NCBI RefSeq assembly: GCF_037975245.1
Contig: NC_092565.1
Span: 13,795,499-13,859,498 of the forward strand
Length of the DNA: 64,000 bases
DNA from: Apostichopus japonicus
Taxonomy: Eukaryota > Echinodermata > Holothuroidea > Aspidochirotida > Stichopodidae
Reading direction: 5' to 3'
Part shown: piece after piece, positions 20,776 to 33,100 of the stretch
Position numbering within the stretch: position 1 is the stretch's first letter
Layout: every line of letters begins with the position of its first letter
Program-made: the position numbers and the translations under genes
The notes under the pieces: model-generated
Told to the model about the DNA's origin: nothing
Database searches by the model: none
What the model saw: the letters and a program-made list of their open reading frames with translations, nothing else

Positions 20776-21048
20776 GTAGGAATTTGGTTTGATTTGATTT
20801 GGTTTATTTTGTCTTTTCACGTGCAAATATACAAGGTGAAAGGAAGTCTTCTATAAAGCATACAATAGCTTAATAATGTAGAAGACTCCCTGAAGAAAGA
20901 AAAGAGAAGAAAAAATTAAAAATCAAATTAAACGTTTCGACAATAAATCAATTATATGATATTTTAATTAATGTGATTAAGCCATTTACTAAATGTGGAG
21001 CTTGTTTTCTTAGTTTTTAAAGTTATTGACAGTGAATTCCAAATTTTG
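20776..21048 (-). mobile_element. LINE copy C, heavily 5'-truncated
   Basis: It holds only the last about 28 codons of ORF2 (KIWNSLSITLKTKKTSSTF and onward, stop at 20964-20966), the 3' UTR hairpin and a tail of AAATC/AAACC units. Homology to copy B stops at 21048 (CAAAATTTGG), the truncation point. Confidence 0.85.
20845..20887 (-). other. 3' UTR hairpin of LINE copy C
   Basis: The outer stem AGTCTTCTA / TAGAAGACT (9 bp) combines the changed fifth pair of copy B with the ninth pair of copy A. The inner stem AAGC / GCTT is one pair shorter. Confidence 0.7.
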
Positions 21049-21174
21049 AATTATTGGTAACTTTAAAAAGAGAGATTGTATAATTGAGGATTAGCTTCAG
21101 AAAACTACTCAAACCTATTCTGGCTGAGCTCAAGTATTAGTAATATTATAATATAGTAAGAAGTAGTATTAGTA
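21049..21174. other. short unique spacer before the satellite
   Basis: This is AT-rich, non-coding sequence. It runs into the first satellite unit at CTGTAAGAATTAGTTAATCC. Confidence 0.5.
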
Positions 21175-22177
21175 CTGTAAGAATTAGTTAATCCACCTAA
21201 TATCTCAGTCCATACAGTGGCGCGATGGCTCGGCGGTACTGTACGAGCTGATGATCGAGACTCTCTTTTGCATCCGTGGTTCGAACCCCGGGTGATGACG
21301 TCTTTTGCCGATCTTTTACAGCAAGTGCCTACACAGGGAGCTGTAAGTATTAGTTAATCCACCTAATATCTCAGTCCATACAGTGGCGCGATGGCTCGGC
21401 GCACTGTACGAGCTGATGATCGAGACTCTCTTTTGCATCCGTGGTTCGAACCCCGGGTGATGACGTCTTTTGCCGATCTTTTACAGCAAGTGCCTACACA
21501 GGGAGCTGTAAGTATTAGTTAATCGGCCTAATATCTCAGTCCATACAGTGGCGCGATGGCTCTGCGCACTGTACGAGCTGATGATCGAGACTCTCTTTTG
21601 CATCCGTGGTTCGAACCCCGGGTGATGACGTCTTTTACAGCAAGTGCCTACACGGGGAGCTGTAAGTATTAGTTAATCCGCCTAATATTCATACACTGGC
21701 GCGATGGCTCGGCGCACTGTACGAGCTGATGATCGAGACTCTCTTTTGCATCCGTGGTTCGAACCCCGGGTGATGACGTCTTTTGCCGATCTTTTACAGC
21801 AAGTGCCTACACGGGGAGCGGTAAGTATTAGTTTATCCACCTAATATCTCAGTCCATACAGTGGCGCGATGGCTCGGCGCACTGTACGAGCTGATGATCG
21901 AGACTCTCTTTTGCATCCGTGGTTCGAACCCCGGGTGATGACGTCTTTTGCCGATCTTTTACAGCAAGTGCCTACACGGGGAGCTGTAAGTATTAGTTAA
22001 TCCGCCTAATATCTCAGTCCATACAGTGGCGCGATGGCTCGGCGCACTGTACGAGCTGATGATCGAGACTCTCTTTTGCATCCGTGGTTCTAACCCCGGG
22101 TGATGACGTCTTTTACAGCAAGTGCCTACACAGGGAGCTGTAAGTATTAGTTAATCCGCCTAATATCTCAGTCCATA
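21175..22177 (+). repeat. divergent 5'-edge subfamily of the satellite
   Basis: The first six units share diagnostic bases not found further in: GGCTCGGCG, GATGATCGAG, CATCCGTGG, CCCCGGGTGATGACG and CAGCAAGTGCCTACAC. Here the T-arm side carries three G after CCCC and the hairpin stem is only 6 bp. Both long and short units occur (the 11-bp segment is missing in the third and sixth units). The edge position and greater diversity suggest an older form. Confidence 0.85.
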
Positions 22178-22342
22178 CAGTGGCGCGATGGCTCGGCGCA
22201 CTGTACGAGCTGATGATCGAGACTCTCTTTTGCATCCGTGGTTCGAACCCCGGTGACGTGCGTCTTTTGCCGATCTTTTACAGCTCGTGCCTACATGGGG
22301 AGCTGTAAGTATTAGTTAATCCACCTAATATCTCAGTCCATA
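22178..22342 (+). repeat. chimeric transition unit of the satellite
   Basis: The left half has edge-type bases (GGCTCGGCG, GATGATCGAG, CATCCGTGG), while the right half has main-type bases (CCCCGGTGACGTGCG, CAGCTCGTGCCTACATGG). The switch lies at the B box, between unit positions about 61 and 78. From the next unit onward all diagnostic bases are main-type apart from the linker CCACC at its border. This fits unequal exchange or conversion inside the B-box region. Confidence 0.8.
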
Positions 22343-23632
22343 CAGTGGCGCGATGGCTTGGCGCACTGTACGAGCTGATGAGCGAGACTCTCTTTTGCAT
22401 CGGTGGTTCGAACCCCGGTGACGTGCGTCTTTTGCCGATCTTTTACAGCTCGTGCCTACATGGGGAGCTGTAAGTATTAGTTAATCGGCCTAATATCTCA
22501 GTCCATACAGTGGCGCGATGGCTTGGCGCACTGTACGAGCTGATGAGCGAGACTCTCTTTTGCATCGGTGGTTCGAACCCCGGTGACGTGCGTCTTTTAC
22601 AGCTCGTGCCTACATGGGGAGCTGTAAGTATTAGTTAATCGGCCTAATATCTCAGTCCATACAGTGGCGCGATGGCTTGGCGCACTGTACGAGCTGATGA
22701 GCGAGACTCTCTTTTGCATCGGTGGTTCGAACCCCGGTGACGTGCGTCTTTTACAGCTCGTGCCTACATGGGGAGCTGTAAGTATTAGTTAATCGACCTA
22801 ATATCTCAGTCCATACAGTGGCGCGATGGCTTGGCGCACTGTACGAGCTGATGAGCGAGACTCTCTTTTGCATCGGTGGTTCGAACCCCGGTGACGTGCG
22901 TCTTTTGCCGATCTTTTACAGCTCGTGCCTACATGGGGAGCTGTAAGTATTAGTTAATCGGCCTAATATCTCAGTCCATACAGTGGCGCGATGGCTTGGC
23001 GCACTGTACGAGCTGATGAGCGAGACTCTTTTTTGCATCGGTGGTTCGAACCCCGGTGACGTGCGTCTTTTGCCGATCTTTTACAGCTCGTGCCTACATG
23101 GGGAGCTGTAAGTATTAGTTAATCGGCCTAATATCTCAGTCCATACAGTGGCGCGATGGCTTGGCGCACTGTACGAGCTGATGAGCGAGACTCTCTTTTG
23201 CATCGGTGGTTCGAACCCCGGTGACGTGCGTCTTTTACAGCTCGTGCCTACATGGGGAGCTGTAAGTATTAGTTAATCGGCCTAATATCTCAGTCCATAC
23301 AGTGGCGCGATGGCTTGGCGCACTGTACGAGCTGATGAGCGAGACTCTCTTTTGCATCGGTGGTTCGAACCCCGGTGACGTGCGTCTTTTGCCGATCTTT
23401 TACAGCTCGTGCCTACATGGGGAGCTGTAAGTATTAGTTAATCGGCCTAATATCTCAGTCCATACAGTGGCGCGATGGCTTGGCGCACTGTACGAGCTGA
23501 TGAGCGAGACTCTCTTTTGCATCAGGGGTTCGAACCCCGGTGACGTGCGTCTTTTGCCGATCTTTTACAGCTCGTGCCTACATGGGGAGCTGTAAGTATT
23601 AGTTAATCGGCCTAATATCTCAGTCCATACAG

Positions 23633-23702
23633 TGGCGCGATGGCTTGGCGCACTGTACGAGCTGATGAGCGAGACTCTCTTTTGCATCGGTGGTTCGAAC
23701 CC
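23633..23702 (+). promoter_or_regulatory. internal Pol III promoter of a representative satellite unit
   Basis: The A-box-like TGGCGCGATGG is at 23633-23643 and the B box GGTTCGAACCC at 23692-23702, in the unit that starts at 23630. The B box equals the tRNA consensus GGTTCGANNCC. The A box matches TGGCNNAGTGG except at two central bases. A T4 run between the boxes (T6 in some units, for example near 24502) could weaken transcription. Whether it is used is unknown. Confidence 0.6.
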
Positions 23703-23714
23703 CGGTGACGTGCG

Positions 23715-23731
23715 TCTTTTGCCGATCTTTT
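23715..23731 (+). terminator. paired T-run Pol III terminators of a representative unit
   Basis: TCTTTT at 23715-23720 and again at 23726-23731 lie 12-30 bases after the B box. T4 is the minimal Pol III terminator in animals. In short units the two collapse into one TCTTTT, which defines the 11-bp difference. Confidence 0.5.
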
Positions 23732-23759
23732 ACAGCTCGTGCCTACATGGGGAGCTGTA
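23731..23759 (+). other. conserved hairpin of a representative satellite unit
   Basis: TACAGCTC (23731-23738) pairs perfectly with GAGCTGTA (23752-23759) over a 13-base loop. In edge-type units the left arm is TACAGCAA, so only 6 pairs form; the main type gained two pairs. Confidence 0.6.
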
Positions 23760-26291
23760 AGTATTAGTTAATCGGCCTAATATCTCAGTCCATACAGTGG
23801 CGCGATGGCTTGGCGCACTGTACGAGCTGATGAGCGAGACTCTCTTTTGCATCGGTGGTTCGAACCCCGGTGACGTGCGTCTTTTGCCGATCTTTTACAG
23901 CTCGTGCCTACATGGGGAGCTGTAAGTATTAGTTAATCGGCCTAATATCTCAGTCCATACAGTGGCGCGATGGCTTGGCGCACTGTACGAGCTGATGAGC
24001 GAGACTCTCTTTTGCATCGGTGGTTCGAACCCCGGTGACGTGCGTCTTTTGCCGATCTTTTACAGCTCGTGCCTACATGGGGAGCTGTAAGTATTAGTTA
24101 ATCGGCCTAATATCTCAGTCCATACAGTGGCGCGATGGCTTGGCGCACTGTACGAGCTGATGAGCGAGACTCTCTTTTGCATCGGTGGTTCGAACCCCGG
24201 TGACGTGCGTCTTTTGCCGATCTTTTACAGCTCGTGCCTACATGGGGAGCTGTAAGTATTAGTTAATCGGCCTAATATCTCAGTCCATACAGTGGCGCGA
24301 TGGCTTGGCGCACTGTACGAGCTGATGAGCGAGACTCTCTTTTGCATCGGTGGTTCGAACCCCGGTGACGTGCGTCTTTTGCCGATCTTTTACAGCTCGT
24401 GCCTACATGGGGAGCTGTAAGTATTAGTTAATCGGCCTAATATCTCAGTCCATACAGTGGCGCGATGGCTTGGCGCACTGTACGAGCTGATGAGCGAGAC
24501 TCTTTTTTGCATCGGTGGTTCGAACCCCGGTGACGTGCGTCTTTTGCCGATCTTTTACAGCTCGTGCCTACATGGGGAGCTGTAAGTATTAGTTAATCGG
24601 CCTAATATCTCAGTCCATACAGTGGCGCGATGGCTTGGCGCACTGTACGAGCTGATGAGCGAGACTCTCTTTTGCATCGGTGGTTCGAACCCCGGTGACG
24701 TGCGTCTTTTACAGCTCGTGCCTACATGGGGAGCTGTAAGTATTAGTTAATCGGCCTAATATCTCAGTCCATACAGTGGCGCGATGGCTTGGCGCACTGT
24801 ACGAGCTGATGAGCGAGACTCTCTTTTGCATCGGTGGTTCGAACCCCGGTGACGTGCGTCTTTTGCCGATCTTTTACAGCTCGTGCCTACATGGGGAGCT
24901 GTAAGTATTAGTTAATCGGCCTAATATCTCAGTCCATACAGTGGCGCGATGGCTTGGCGCACTGTACGAGCTGATGAGCGAGACTCTCTTTTGCATCAGG
25001 GGTTCGAACCCCGGTGACGTGCGTCTTTTGCCGATCTTTTACAGCTCGTGCCTACATGGGGAGCTGTAAGTATTAGTTAATCGGCCTAATATCTCAGTCC
25101 ATACAGTGGCGCGATGGCTTGGCGCACTGTACGAGCTGATGAGCGAGACTCTCTTTTGCATCGGTGGTTCGAACCCCGGTGACGTGCGTCTTTTGCCGAT
25201 CTTTTACAGCTCGTGCCTACATGGGGAGCTGTAAGTATTAGTTAATCGGCCTAATATCTCAGTCCATACAGTGGCGCGATGGCTTGGCGCACTGTACGAG
25301 CTGATGAGCGAGACTCTCTTTTGCATCGGTGGTTCGAACCCCGGTGACGTGCGTCTTTTGCCGATCTTTTACAGCTCGTGCCTACATGGGGAGCTGTAAG
25401 TATTAGTTAATCGGCCTAATATCTCAGTCCATACAGTGGCGCGATGGCTTGGCGCACTGTACGAGCTGATGAGCGAGACTCTCTTTTGCATCGGTGGTTC
25501 GAACCCCGGTGACGTGCGTCTTTTGCCGATCTTTTACAGCTCGTGCCTACATGGGGAGCTGTAAGTATTAGTTAATCGGCCTAATATCTCAGTCCATACA
25601 GTGGCGCGATGGCTTGGCGCACTGTACGAGCTGATGAGCGAGACTCTCTTTTGCATCGGTGGTTCGAACCCCGGTGACGTGCGTCTTTTGCCGATCTTTT
25701 ACAGCTCGTGCCTACATGGGGAGCTGTAAGTATTAGTTAATCGGCCTAATATCTCAGTCCATACAGTGGCGCGATGGCTTGGCGCACTGTACGAGCTGAT
25801 AAGCGAGACTCTTTTTTGCATCGGTGGTTCGAACCCCGGTGACGTGCGTCTTTTGCCGATCTTTTACAGCTCGTGCCTACATGGGGAGCTGTAAGTATTA
25901 GTTAATCGGCCTAATATCTCAGTCCATACAGTGGCGCGATGGCTTGGCGCACTGTACGAGCTGATGAGCGAGACTCTCTTTTGCATCGGTGGTTCGAACC
26001 CCGGTGACGTGCGTCTTTTACAGCTCGTGCCTACATGGGGAGCTGTAAGTATTAGTTAATCGGCCTAATATCTCAGTCCATACAGTGGCGCGATGGCTTG
26101 GCGCACTGTACGAGCTGATGAGCGAGACTCTCTTTTGCATCGGTGGTTCGAACCCCGGTGACGTGCGTCTTTTACAGCTCGTGCCTACATGGGGAGCTGT
26201 AAGTATTAGTTAATCGGCCTAATATCTCAGTCCATACAGTGGCGCGATGGCTTGGCGCACTGTACGAGCTGATGAGCGAGACTCTCTTTTG

Positions 26292-29200
26292 CATCAGGGG
26301 TTCGAACCCCGGTGACGTGCGTCTTTTGCCGATCTTTTACAGCTCGTGCCTACATGGGGAGCTGTAAGTATTAGTTAATCGGCCTAATATCTCAGTCCAT
26401 ACAGTGGCGCGATGGCTTGGCGCACTGTACGAGCTGATGAGCGAGACTCTCTTTTGCATCGGTGGTTCGAACCCCGGTGACGTGCGTCTTTTGCCGATCT
26501 TTTACAGCTCGTGCCTACATGGGGAGCTGTAAGTATTAGTTAATCGGCCTAATATCTCAGTCCATACAGTGGCGCGATGGCTTGGCGCACTGTACGAGCT
26601 GATGAGCGAGACTCTCTTTTGCATCGGTGGTTCGAACCCCGGTGACGTGCGTCTTTTGCCGATCTTTTACAGCTCGTGCCTACATGGGGAGCTGTAAGTA
26701 TTAGTTAATCGGCCTAATATCTCAGTCCATACAATGGCGCGATGGCTTGGCGCACTGTACGAGCTGATGAGCGAGACTCTCTTTTGCATCGGTGGTTCGA
26801 ACCCCGGTGACGTGCGTCTTTTACAGCTCGTGCCTACATGAGGAGCTGTAAGTATTAGTTAATCGGCCTAATATCTCAGTCCATACAGTGGCGCGATGGC
26901 TTGGCGCACTGTACGAGCTGATGAGCGAGACTCTCTTTTGCATCGGTGGTTCGAACCCCGGTGACGTGCGTCTTTTGCCGATCTTTTACAGCTCGTGCCT
27001 ACATGGGGAGCTGTAAGTATTAGTTAATCGGCCTAATATCTCAGTCCATACAGTGGCGCGATGGCTTAGCGCACTGTACGAGCTGATGAGCGAGACTCTC
27101 TTTTGCATCGGTGGTTCGAACCCCGGTGACGTGCGTCTTTTGCCGATCTTTTACAGCTCGTGCCTACATGGGGAGCTGTAAGTATTAGTTAATCGGCCTA
27201 ATATCTCAGTCCATACAGTGGCGCGATGGCTTGGCGCACTGTACGAGCTGATGAGCGAGACTCTCTTTTGCATCGGTGGTTCGAACCCCGGTGACGTGCG
27301 TCTTTTACAGCTCGTGCCTACATGGGGAGCTGTAAGTATTAGTTAATCGGCCTAATATCTCAGTCCATACAGTGGCGCTGGCTTGGCGCACTGTACGAGC
27401 TGATGAGCGAGACTCTCTTTTGCATCGGTGGTTCGAACCCCGGTGACGTGCGTCTTTTGCCGATCTTTTACAGCTCGTGCCTACATGGGGAGCTGTAAGA
27501 ATTAGTTAATCGGCCTAATATCTCAGTCCATACAGTGGCGCGATGGCTTGGCGCACTGTACGAGCTGATGAGCGAGACTCTCTTTTGCATCGGTGGTTCG
27601 AACCCCGGTGACGTGCGTCTTTTACAGCTCGTGCCTACATGGGGAGCTGTAAGTATTAGTTAATCGGCCTAATATCTCAGTCCATACAGTGGCGCGATGG
27701 CTTGGCGCACTGTACGAGCTGATGAGCGAGACTCTCTTTTGCATCGGTGGTTCGAACCCCGTTGACGTGCGTCTTTTGCCGATCTTTTACAGCTCGTGCC
27801 TACATGGGGAGCTGTAAGTATTAGTTAATCGGCCTAATATCTCAGTCCATACAGTGGCGCGATGGCTTGGCGCACTGTACGAGCTGATGAGCGAGACTCT
27901 CTTTTGCATCGGTGGTTCGAACCCCGGTGACGTGCGTCTTTTGCCGATCTTTTACAGCTCGTGCCTACATGGGGAGCTGTAAGTATTAGTTAATCGGCCT
28001 AATATCTCAGTCCATACAGTGGCGCGATGGCTTGGCGCACTGTACGAGCTGATGAGCGAGACTCTTTTTTGCATCGGTGGTTCGAACCCCGGTGACGTGC
28101 GTCTTTTGCCGATCTTTTACAGCTCGTGCCTACATGGGGAGCTGTAAGTATTAGTTAATCGGCCTAATATCTCAGTCCATACAGTGGCGCGATGGCTTGG
28201 CGCACTGTACGAGCTGATGAGCGAGACTCTCTTTTGCATCGGTGGTTCGAACCCCGGTGACGTGCGTCTTTTACAGCTCGTGCCTACATGGGGAGCTGTA
28301 AGTATTAGTTAATCGGCCTAATATCTCAGCCCATACAGTGGCGCGATGGCTTGGCGCACTGTACGAGCTGATGAGCGAGACTCTCTTTTGCATCGGTGGT
28401 TCGAACCCCGGTGACGTGCGTCTTTTGCCGATCTTTTACAGCTCGTGCCTACATGGGGAGCTGTAAGTATTAGTTAATCGGCCTAATATCTCAGTCCATA
28501 CAGTGGCGCGATGGCTTGGCGCACTGTACGAGCTGATGAGCGAGACTCTCTTTTGCATCAGGGGTTCGAACCCCGGTGACGTGCGTCTTTTGCCGATCTT
28601 TTACAGCTCGTGCCTACATAGGGAGCTGTAAGTATTAGTTAATCGGCCTAATATCTCAGTCCATACAGTGGCGCGATGGCTTGGCGCACTGTACGAGCTG
28701 ATGAGCGAGACTCTCTTTTGCATCAGGGGTTCGAACCCCGGTGACGTGCGTCTTTTGCCGATCTTTTACAGCTCGTGCCTACATAGGGAGCTGTAAGTAT
28801 TAGTTAATCGGCCTAATATCTCAGTCCATACAGTGGCGCGATGGCTTGGCGCACTGTGCGAGCTGATGAGCGAGACTCTCTTTTGCATCGGTGGTTCGAA
28901 CCCCGGTGACGTGCGTCTTTTACAGCTCGTGCCTACATGGGGAGCTGTAAGTATTAGTTAATCGGCCTAATATCTCAGCCCATACAGTGGCGCGATGGCT
29001 TGGCGCACTGTACGAGCTGATGAGCGAGACTCTCTTTTGCATCGGTGGTTCGAACCCCGGTGACGTGCGTCTTTTGCCGATCTTTTACAGCTCGTGCCTA
29101 CATGGGGAGCTGTAAGTATTAGTTAATCGGCCTAATATCTCAGTCCATACAGTGGCGCGATGGCTTAGCGCACTGTACGAGCTGATGAGCGAGACTCTCT

Positions 29201-32200
29201 TTTGCATCAGGGGTTCGAACCCCGGTGACGTGCGTCTTTTGCCGATCTTTTACAGCTCGTGCCTACATAGGGAGCTGTAAGTATTAGTTAATCGGCCTAA
29301 TATCTCAGTCCATACAGTGGCGCGATGGCTTGGCGCACTGTACGAGCTGATGAGCGAGACTCTCTTTTGCATCGGTGGTTCGAACCCCGGTGACGTGCGT
29401 CTTTTGCCGATCTTTTACAGCTCGTGCCTACATGGGGAGCTGTAAGTATTAGTTAATCGGCCTAATATCTCAGTCCATACAGTGGCGCGATGGCTTGGCG
29501 CACTGTACGAGCTGATGAGCGAGACTCTCTTTTGCATCGGTGGTTCGAACCCCGGTGACGTGCGTCTTTTGCCGATCTTTTACAGCTCGTGCCTACATGG
29601 GGAGCTGTAAGTATTAGTTAATCGGCCTAATATCTCAGTCCATACAGTGGCGCGATGGCTTGGCGCACTGTACGAGCTGATGAGCGAGACTCTCTTTTGC
29701 ATCGGTGGTTCGAACCCCGGTGACGTGCGTCTTTTGCCGATCTTTTACAGCTCGTGCCTACATGGGGAGCTGTAAGTATTAGTTAATCGGCCTAATATCT
29801 CAGTCCATACAGTGGCGCGATGGCTTGGCGCACTGTACGAGCTGATGAGCGAGACTCTTTTTTGCATCGGTGGTTCGAACCCCGGTGACGTGCGTCTTTT
29901 GCCGATCTTTTACAGCTCGTGCCTACATGGGGAGCTGTAAGTATTAGTTAATCGGCCTAATATCTCAGTCCATACAGTGGCGCGATGGCTTGGCGCACTG
30001 TACGAGCTGATGAGCGAGACTCTTTTTTGCATCGGTGGTTCGAACCCCGGTGACGTGCGTCTTTTACAGCTCGTGCCTACATGGGGAGCTGTAAGTATTA
30101 GTTAATCGGCCTAATATCTCAGTCCATACAGTGGCGCGATGGCTTGGCGCACTGTACGAGCTGATGAGCGAGACTCTCTTTTGCATCGGTGGTTCGAACC
30201 CCGGTGACGTGCGTCTTTTGCCGATCTTTTACAGCTCGTGCCTACATGGGGAGCTGTAAGTATAAGTTAATCGGCCTAATATCTCAGTCCATACAGTGGC
30301 GCGATGGCTTGGCGCACTGTACGAGCTGATGAGCGAGACTCTCTTTTGCATCAGGGGTTCGAACCCCGGTGACGTGCGTCTTTTGCCGATCTTTTACAGC
30401 TCGTGCCTACATGGGGAGCTGTAAGTATTAGTTAATCGGCCTAATATCTCAGTCCATACAGTGGCGCGATGGCTTGGCGCACTGTACGAGCTGATGAGCG
30501 AGACTCTCTTTTGCATCGGTGGTTCGAACCCCGGTGACGTGCGTCTTTTGCCGATCTTTTACAGCTCGTGCCTACATGGGGAGCTGTAAGTATTAGTTAA
30601 TCGGCCTAATATCTCAGTCCATACAGTGGCGCGATGGCTTGGCGCACTGTACGAGCTGATGAGCGAGACTCTCTTTTGCATTGGTGGTTCGAACCCCGGT
30701 GACGTGCGTCTTTTGCCGATCTTTTACAGCTCGTGCCTACATGGGGAGCTGTAAGTATTAGTTAATCGGCCTAATATCTCAGTCCATACAATGGCGCGAT
30801 GGCTTGGCGCACTGTACGAGCTGATGAGCGAGACTCTCTTTTGCATCGGTGGTTCGAACCCCGGTGACGTGCGTCTTTTACAGCTCGTGCCTACATGAGG
30901 AGCTGTAAGTATTAGTTAATCGGCTTAATATCTCAGTCCATACAGTGGCGCGATGGCTTGGCGCACTGTACGAGCTGATGAGCGAGACTCTCTTTTGCAT
31001 CGGTGGTTCGAACCCCGGTGACGTGCGTCTTTTGCCGATCTTTTACAGCTCGTGCCTACATGGGGAGCTGTAAGTATTAGTTAATCGGCCTAATATCTCA
31101 GTCCATACAGTGGCGCGATGGCTTAGCGCACTGTACGAGCTGATGAGCGAGACTCTCTTTTGCATCGGTGGTTCGAACCCCGGTGACGTGCGTCTTTTGC
31201 CGATCTTTTACAGCTCGTGCCTACATGGGGAGCTGTAAGTATTAGTTAATCGGCCTAATATCTCAGTCCATACAGTGGCGCGATGGCTTGGCGCACTGTA
31301 CGAGCTGATGAGCGAGACTCTCTTTTGCATCGGTGGTTCGAACCCCGGTGACGTGCGTCTTTTACAGCTCGTGCCTACATGGGGAGCTGTAAGTATTAGT
31401 TAATCGGCCTAATATCTCAGTCCATACAGTGGCGCTGGCTTGGCGCACTGTACGAGCTGATGAGCGAGACTCTCTTTTGCATCGGTGGTTCGAACCCCGG
31501 TGACGTGCGTCTTTTGCCGATCTTTTACAGCTCGTGCCTACATGGGGAGCTGTAAGTATTAGTTAATCGGCCTAATATCTCAGTCCATACAGTGGCGCGA
31601 TGGCTTGGCGCACTGTACGAGCTGATGAGCGAGACTCTCTTTTGCATCGGTGGTTCGAACCCCGGTGACGTGCGTCTTTTACAGCTCGTGCCTACATGGG
31701 GAGCTGTAAGTATTAGTTAATCGGCCTAATATCTCAGTCCATACAGTGGCGCGATGGCTTGGCGCACTGTACGAGCTGATGAGCGAGACTCTCTTTTGCA
31801 TCGGTGGTTCGAACCCCGTTGACGTGCGTCTTTTGCCGATCTTTTACAGCTCGTGCCTACATGGGGAGCTGTAAGTATTAGTTAATCGGCCTAATATCTC
31901 AGTCCATACAGTGGCGCGATGGCTTGGCGCACTGTACGAGCTGATGAGCGAGACTCTCTTTTGCATCGGTGGTTCGAACCCCGGTGACGTGCGTCTTTTG
32001 CCGATCTTTTACAGCTCGTGCCTACATGGGGAGCTGTAAGTATTAGTTAATCGGCCTAATATCTCAGTCCATACAGTGGCGCGATGGCTTGGCGCACTGT
32101 ACGAGCTGATGAGCGAGACTCTTTTTTGCATCGGTGGTTCGAACCCCGGTGACGTGCGTCTTTTGCCGATCTTTTACAGCTCGTGCCTACATGGGGAGCT

Positions 32201-33100
32201 GTAAGTATTAGTTAATCGGCCTAATATCTCAGTCCATACAGTGGCGCGATGGCTTGGCGCACTGTACGAGCTGATGAGCGAGACTCTCTTTTGCATCGGT
32301 GGTTCGAACCCCGGTGACGTGCGTCTTTTACAGCTCGTGCCTACATGGGGAGCTGTAAGTATTAGTTAATCGGCCTAATATCTCAGCCCATACAGTGGCG
32401 CGATGGCTTGGCGCACTGTACGAGCTGATGAGCGAGACTCTCTTTTGCATCGGTGGTTCGAACCCCGGTGACGTGCGTCTTTTGCCGATCTTTTACAGCT
32501 CGTGCCTACATGGGGAGCTGTAAGTATTAGTTAATCGGCCTAATATCTCAGTCCATACAGTGGCGCGATGGCTTGGCGCACTGTACGAGCTGATGAGCGA
32601 GACTCTCTTTTGCATCAGGGGTTCGAACCCCGGTGACGTGCGTCTTTTGCCGATCTTTTACAGCTCGTGCCTACATAGGGAGCTGTAAGTATTAGTTAAT
32701 CGGCCTAATATCTCAGTCCATACAGTGGCGCGATGGCTTGGCGCACTGTACGAGCTGATGAGCGAGACTCTCTTTTGCATCGGTGGTTCGAACCCCGGTG
32801 ACGTGCGTCTTTTACAGCTCGTGCCTACATGGGGAGCTGTAAGTATTAGTTAATCGGCCTAATATCTCAGCCCATACAGTGGCGCGATGGCTTGGCGCAC
32901 TGTACGAGCTGATGAGCGAGACTCTCTTTTGCATCGGTGGTTCGAACCCCGGTGACGTGCGTCTTTTGCCGATCTTTTACAGCTCGTGCCTACATGGGGA
33001 GCTGTAAGTATTAGTTAATCGGCCTAATATCTCAGTCCATACAGTGGCGCGATGGCTTGGCGCACTGTACGAGCTGATGAGCGAGACTCTTTTTTGCATC
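26292..33100 (+). repeat. higher-order duplication in the satellite, offset 4,057 bp
   Basis: Rare variants recur at a constant distance: CATCAGGGG at 26292 and 30349, ACAATGGCGCG at 26731 and 30788, the 2-bp deletion GGCGCTGG at 27371 and 31428, and CCCCGTTGACG at 27761 and 31818. The offset equals 19 long plus 6 short units minus the 2-bp deletion. After one 165-bp unit is gained or lost near 28.7 kb, the match continues with offset 3,892 to about 33.1 kb. Confidence 0.85.
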
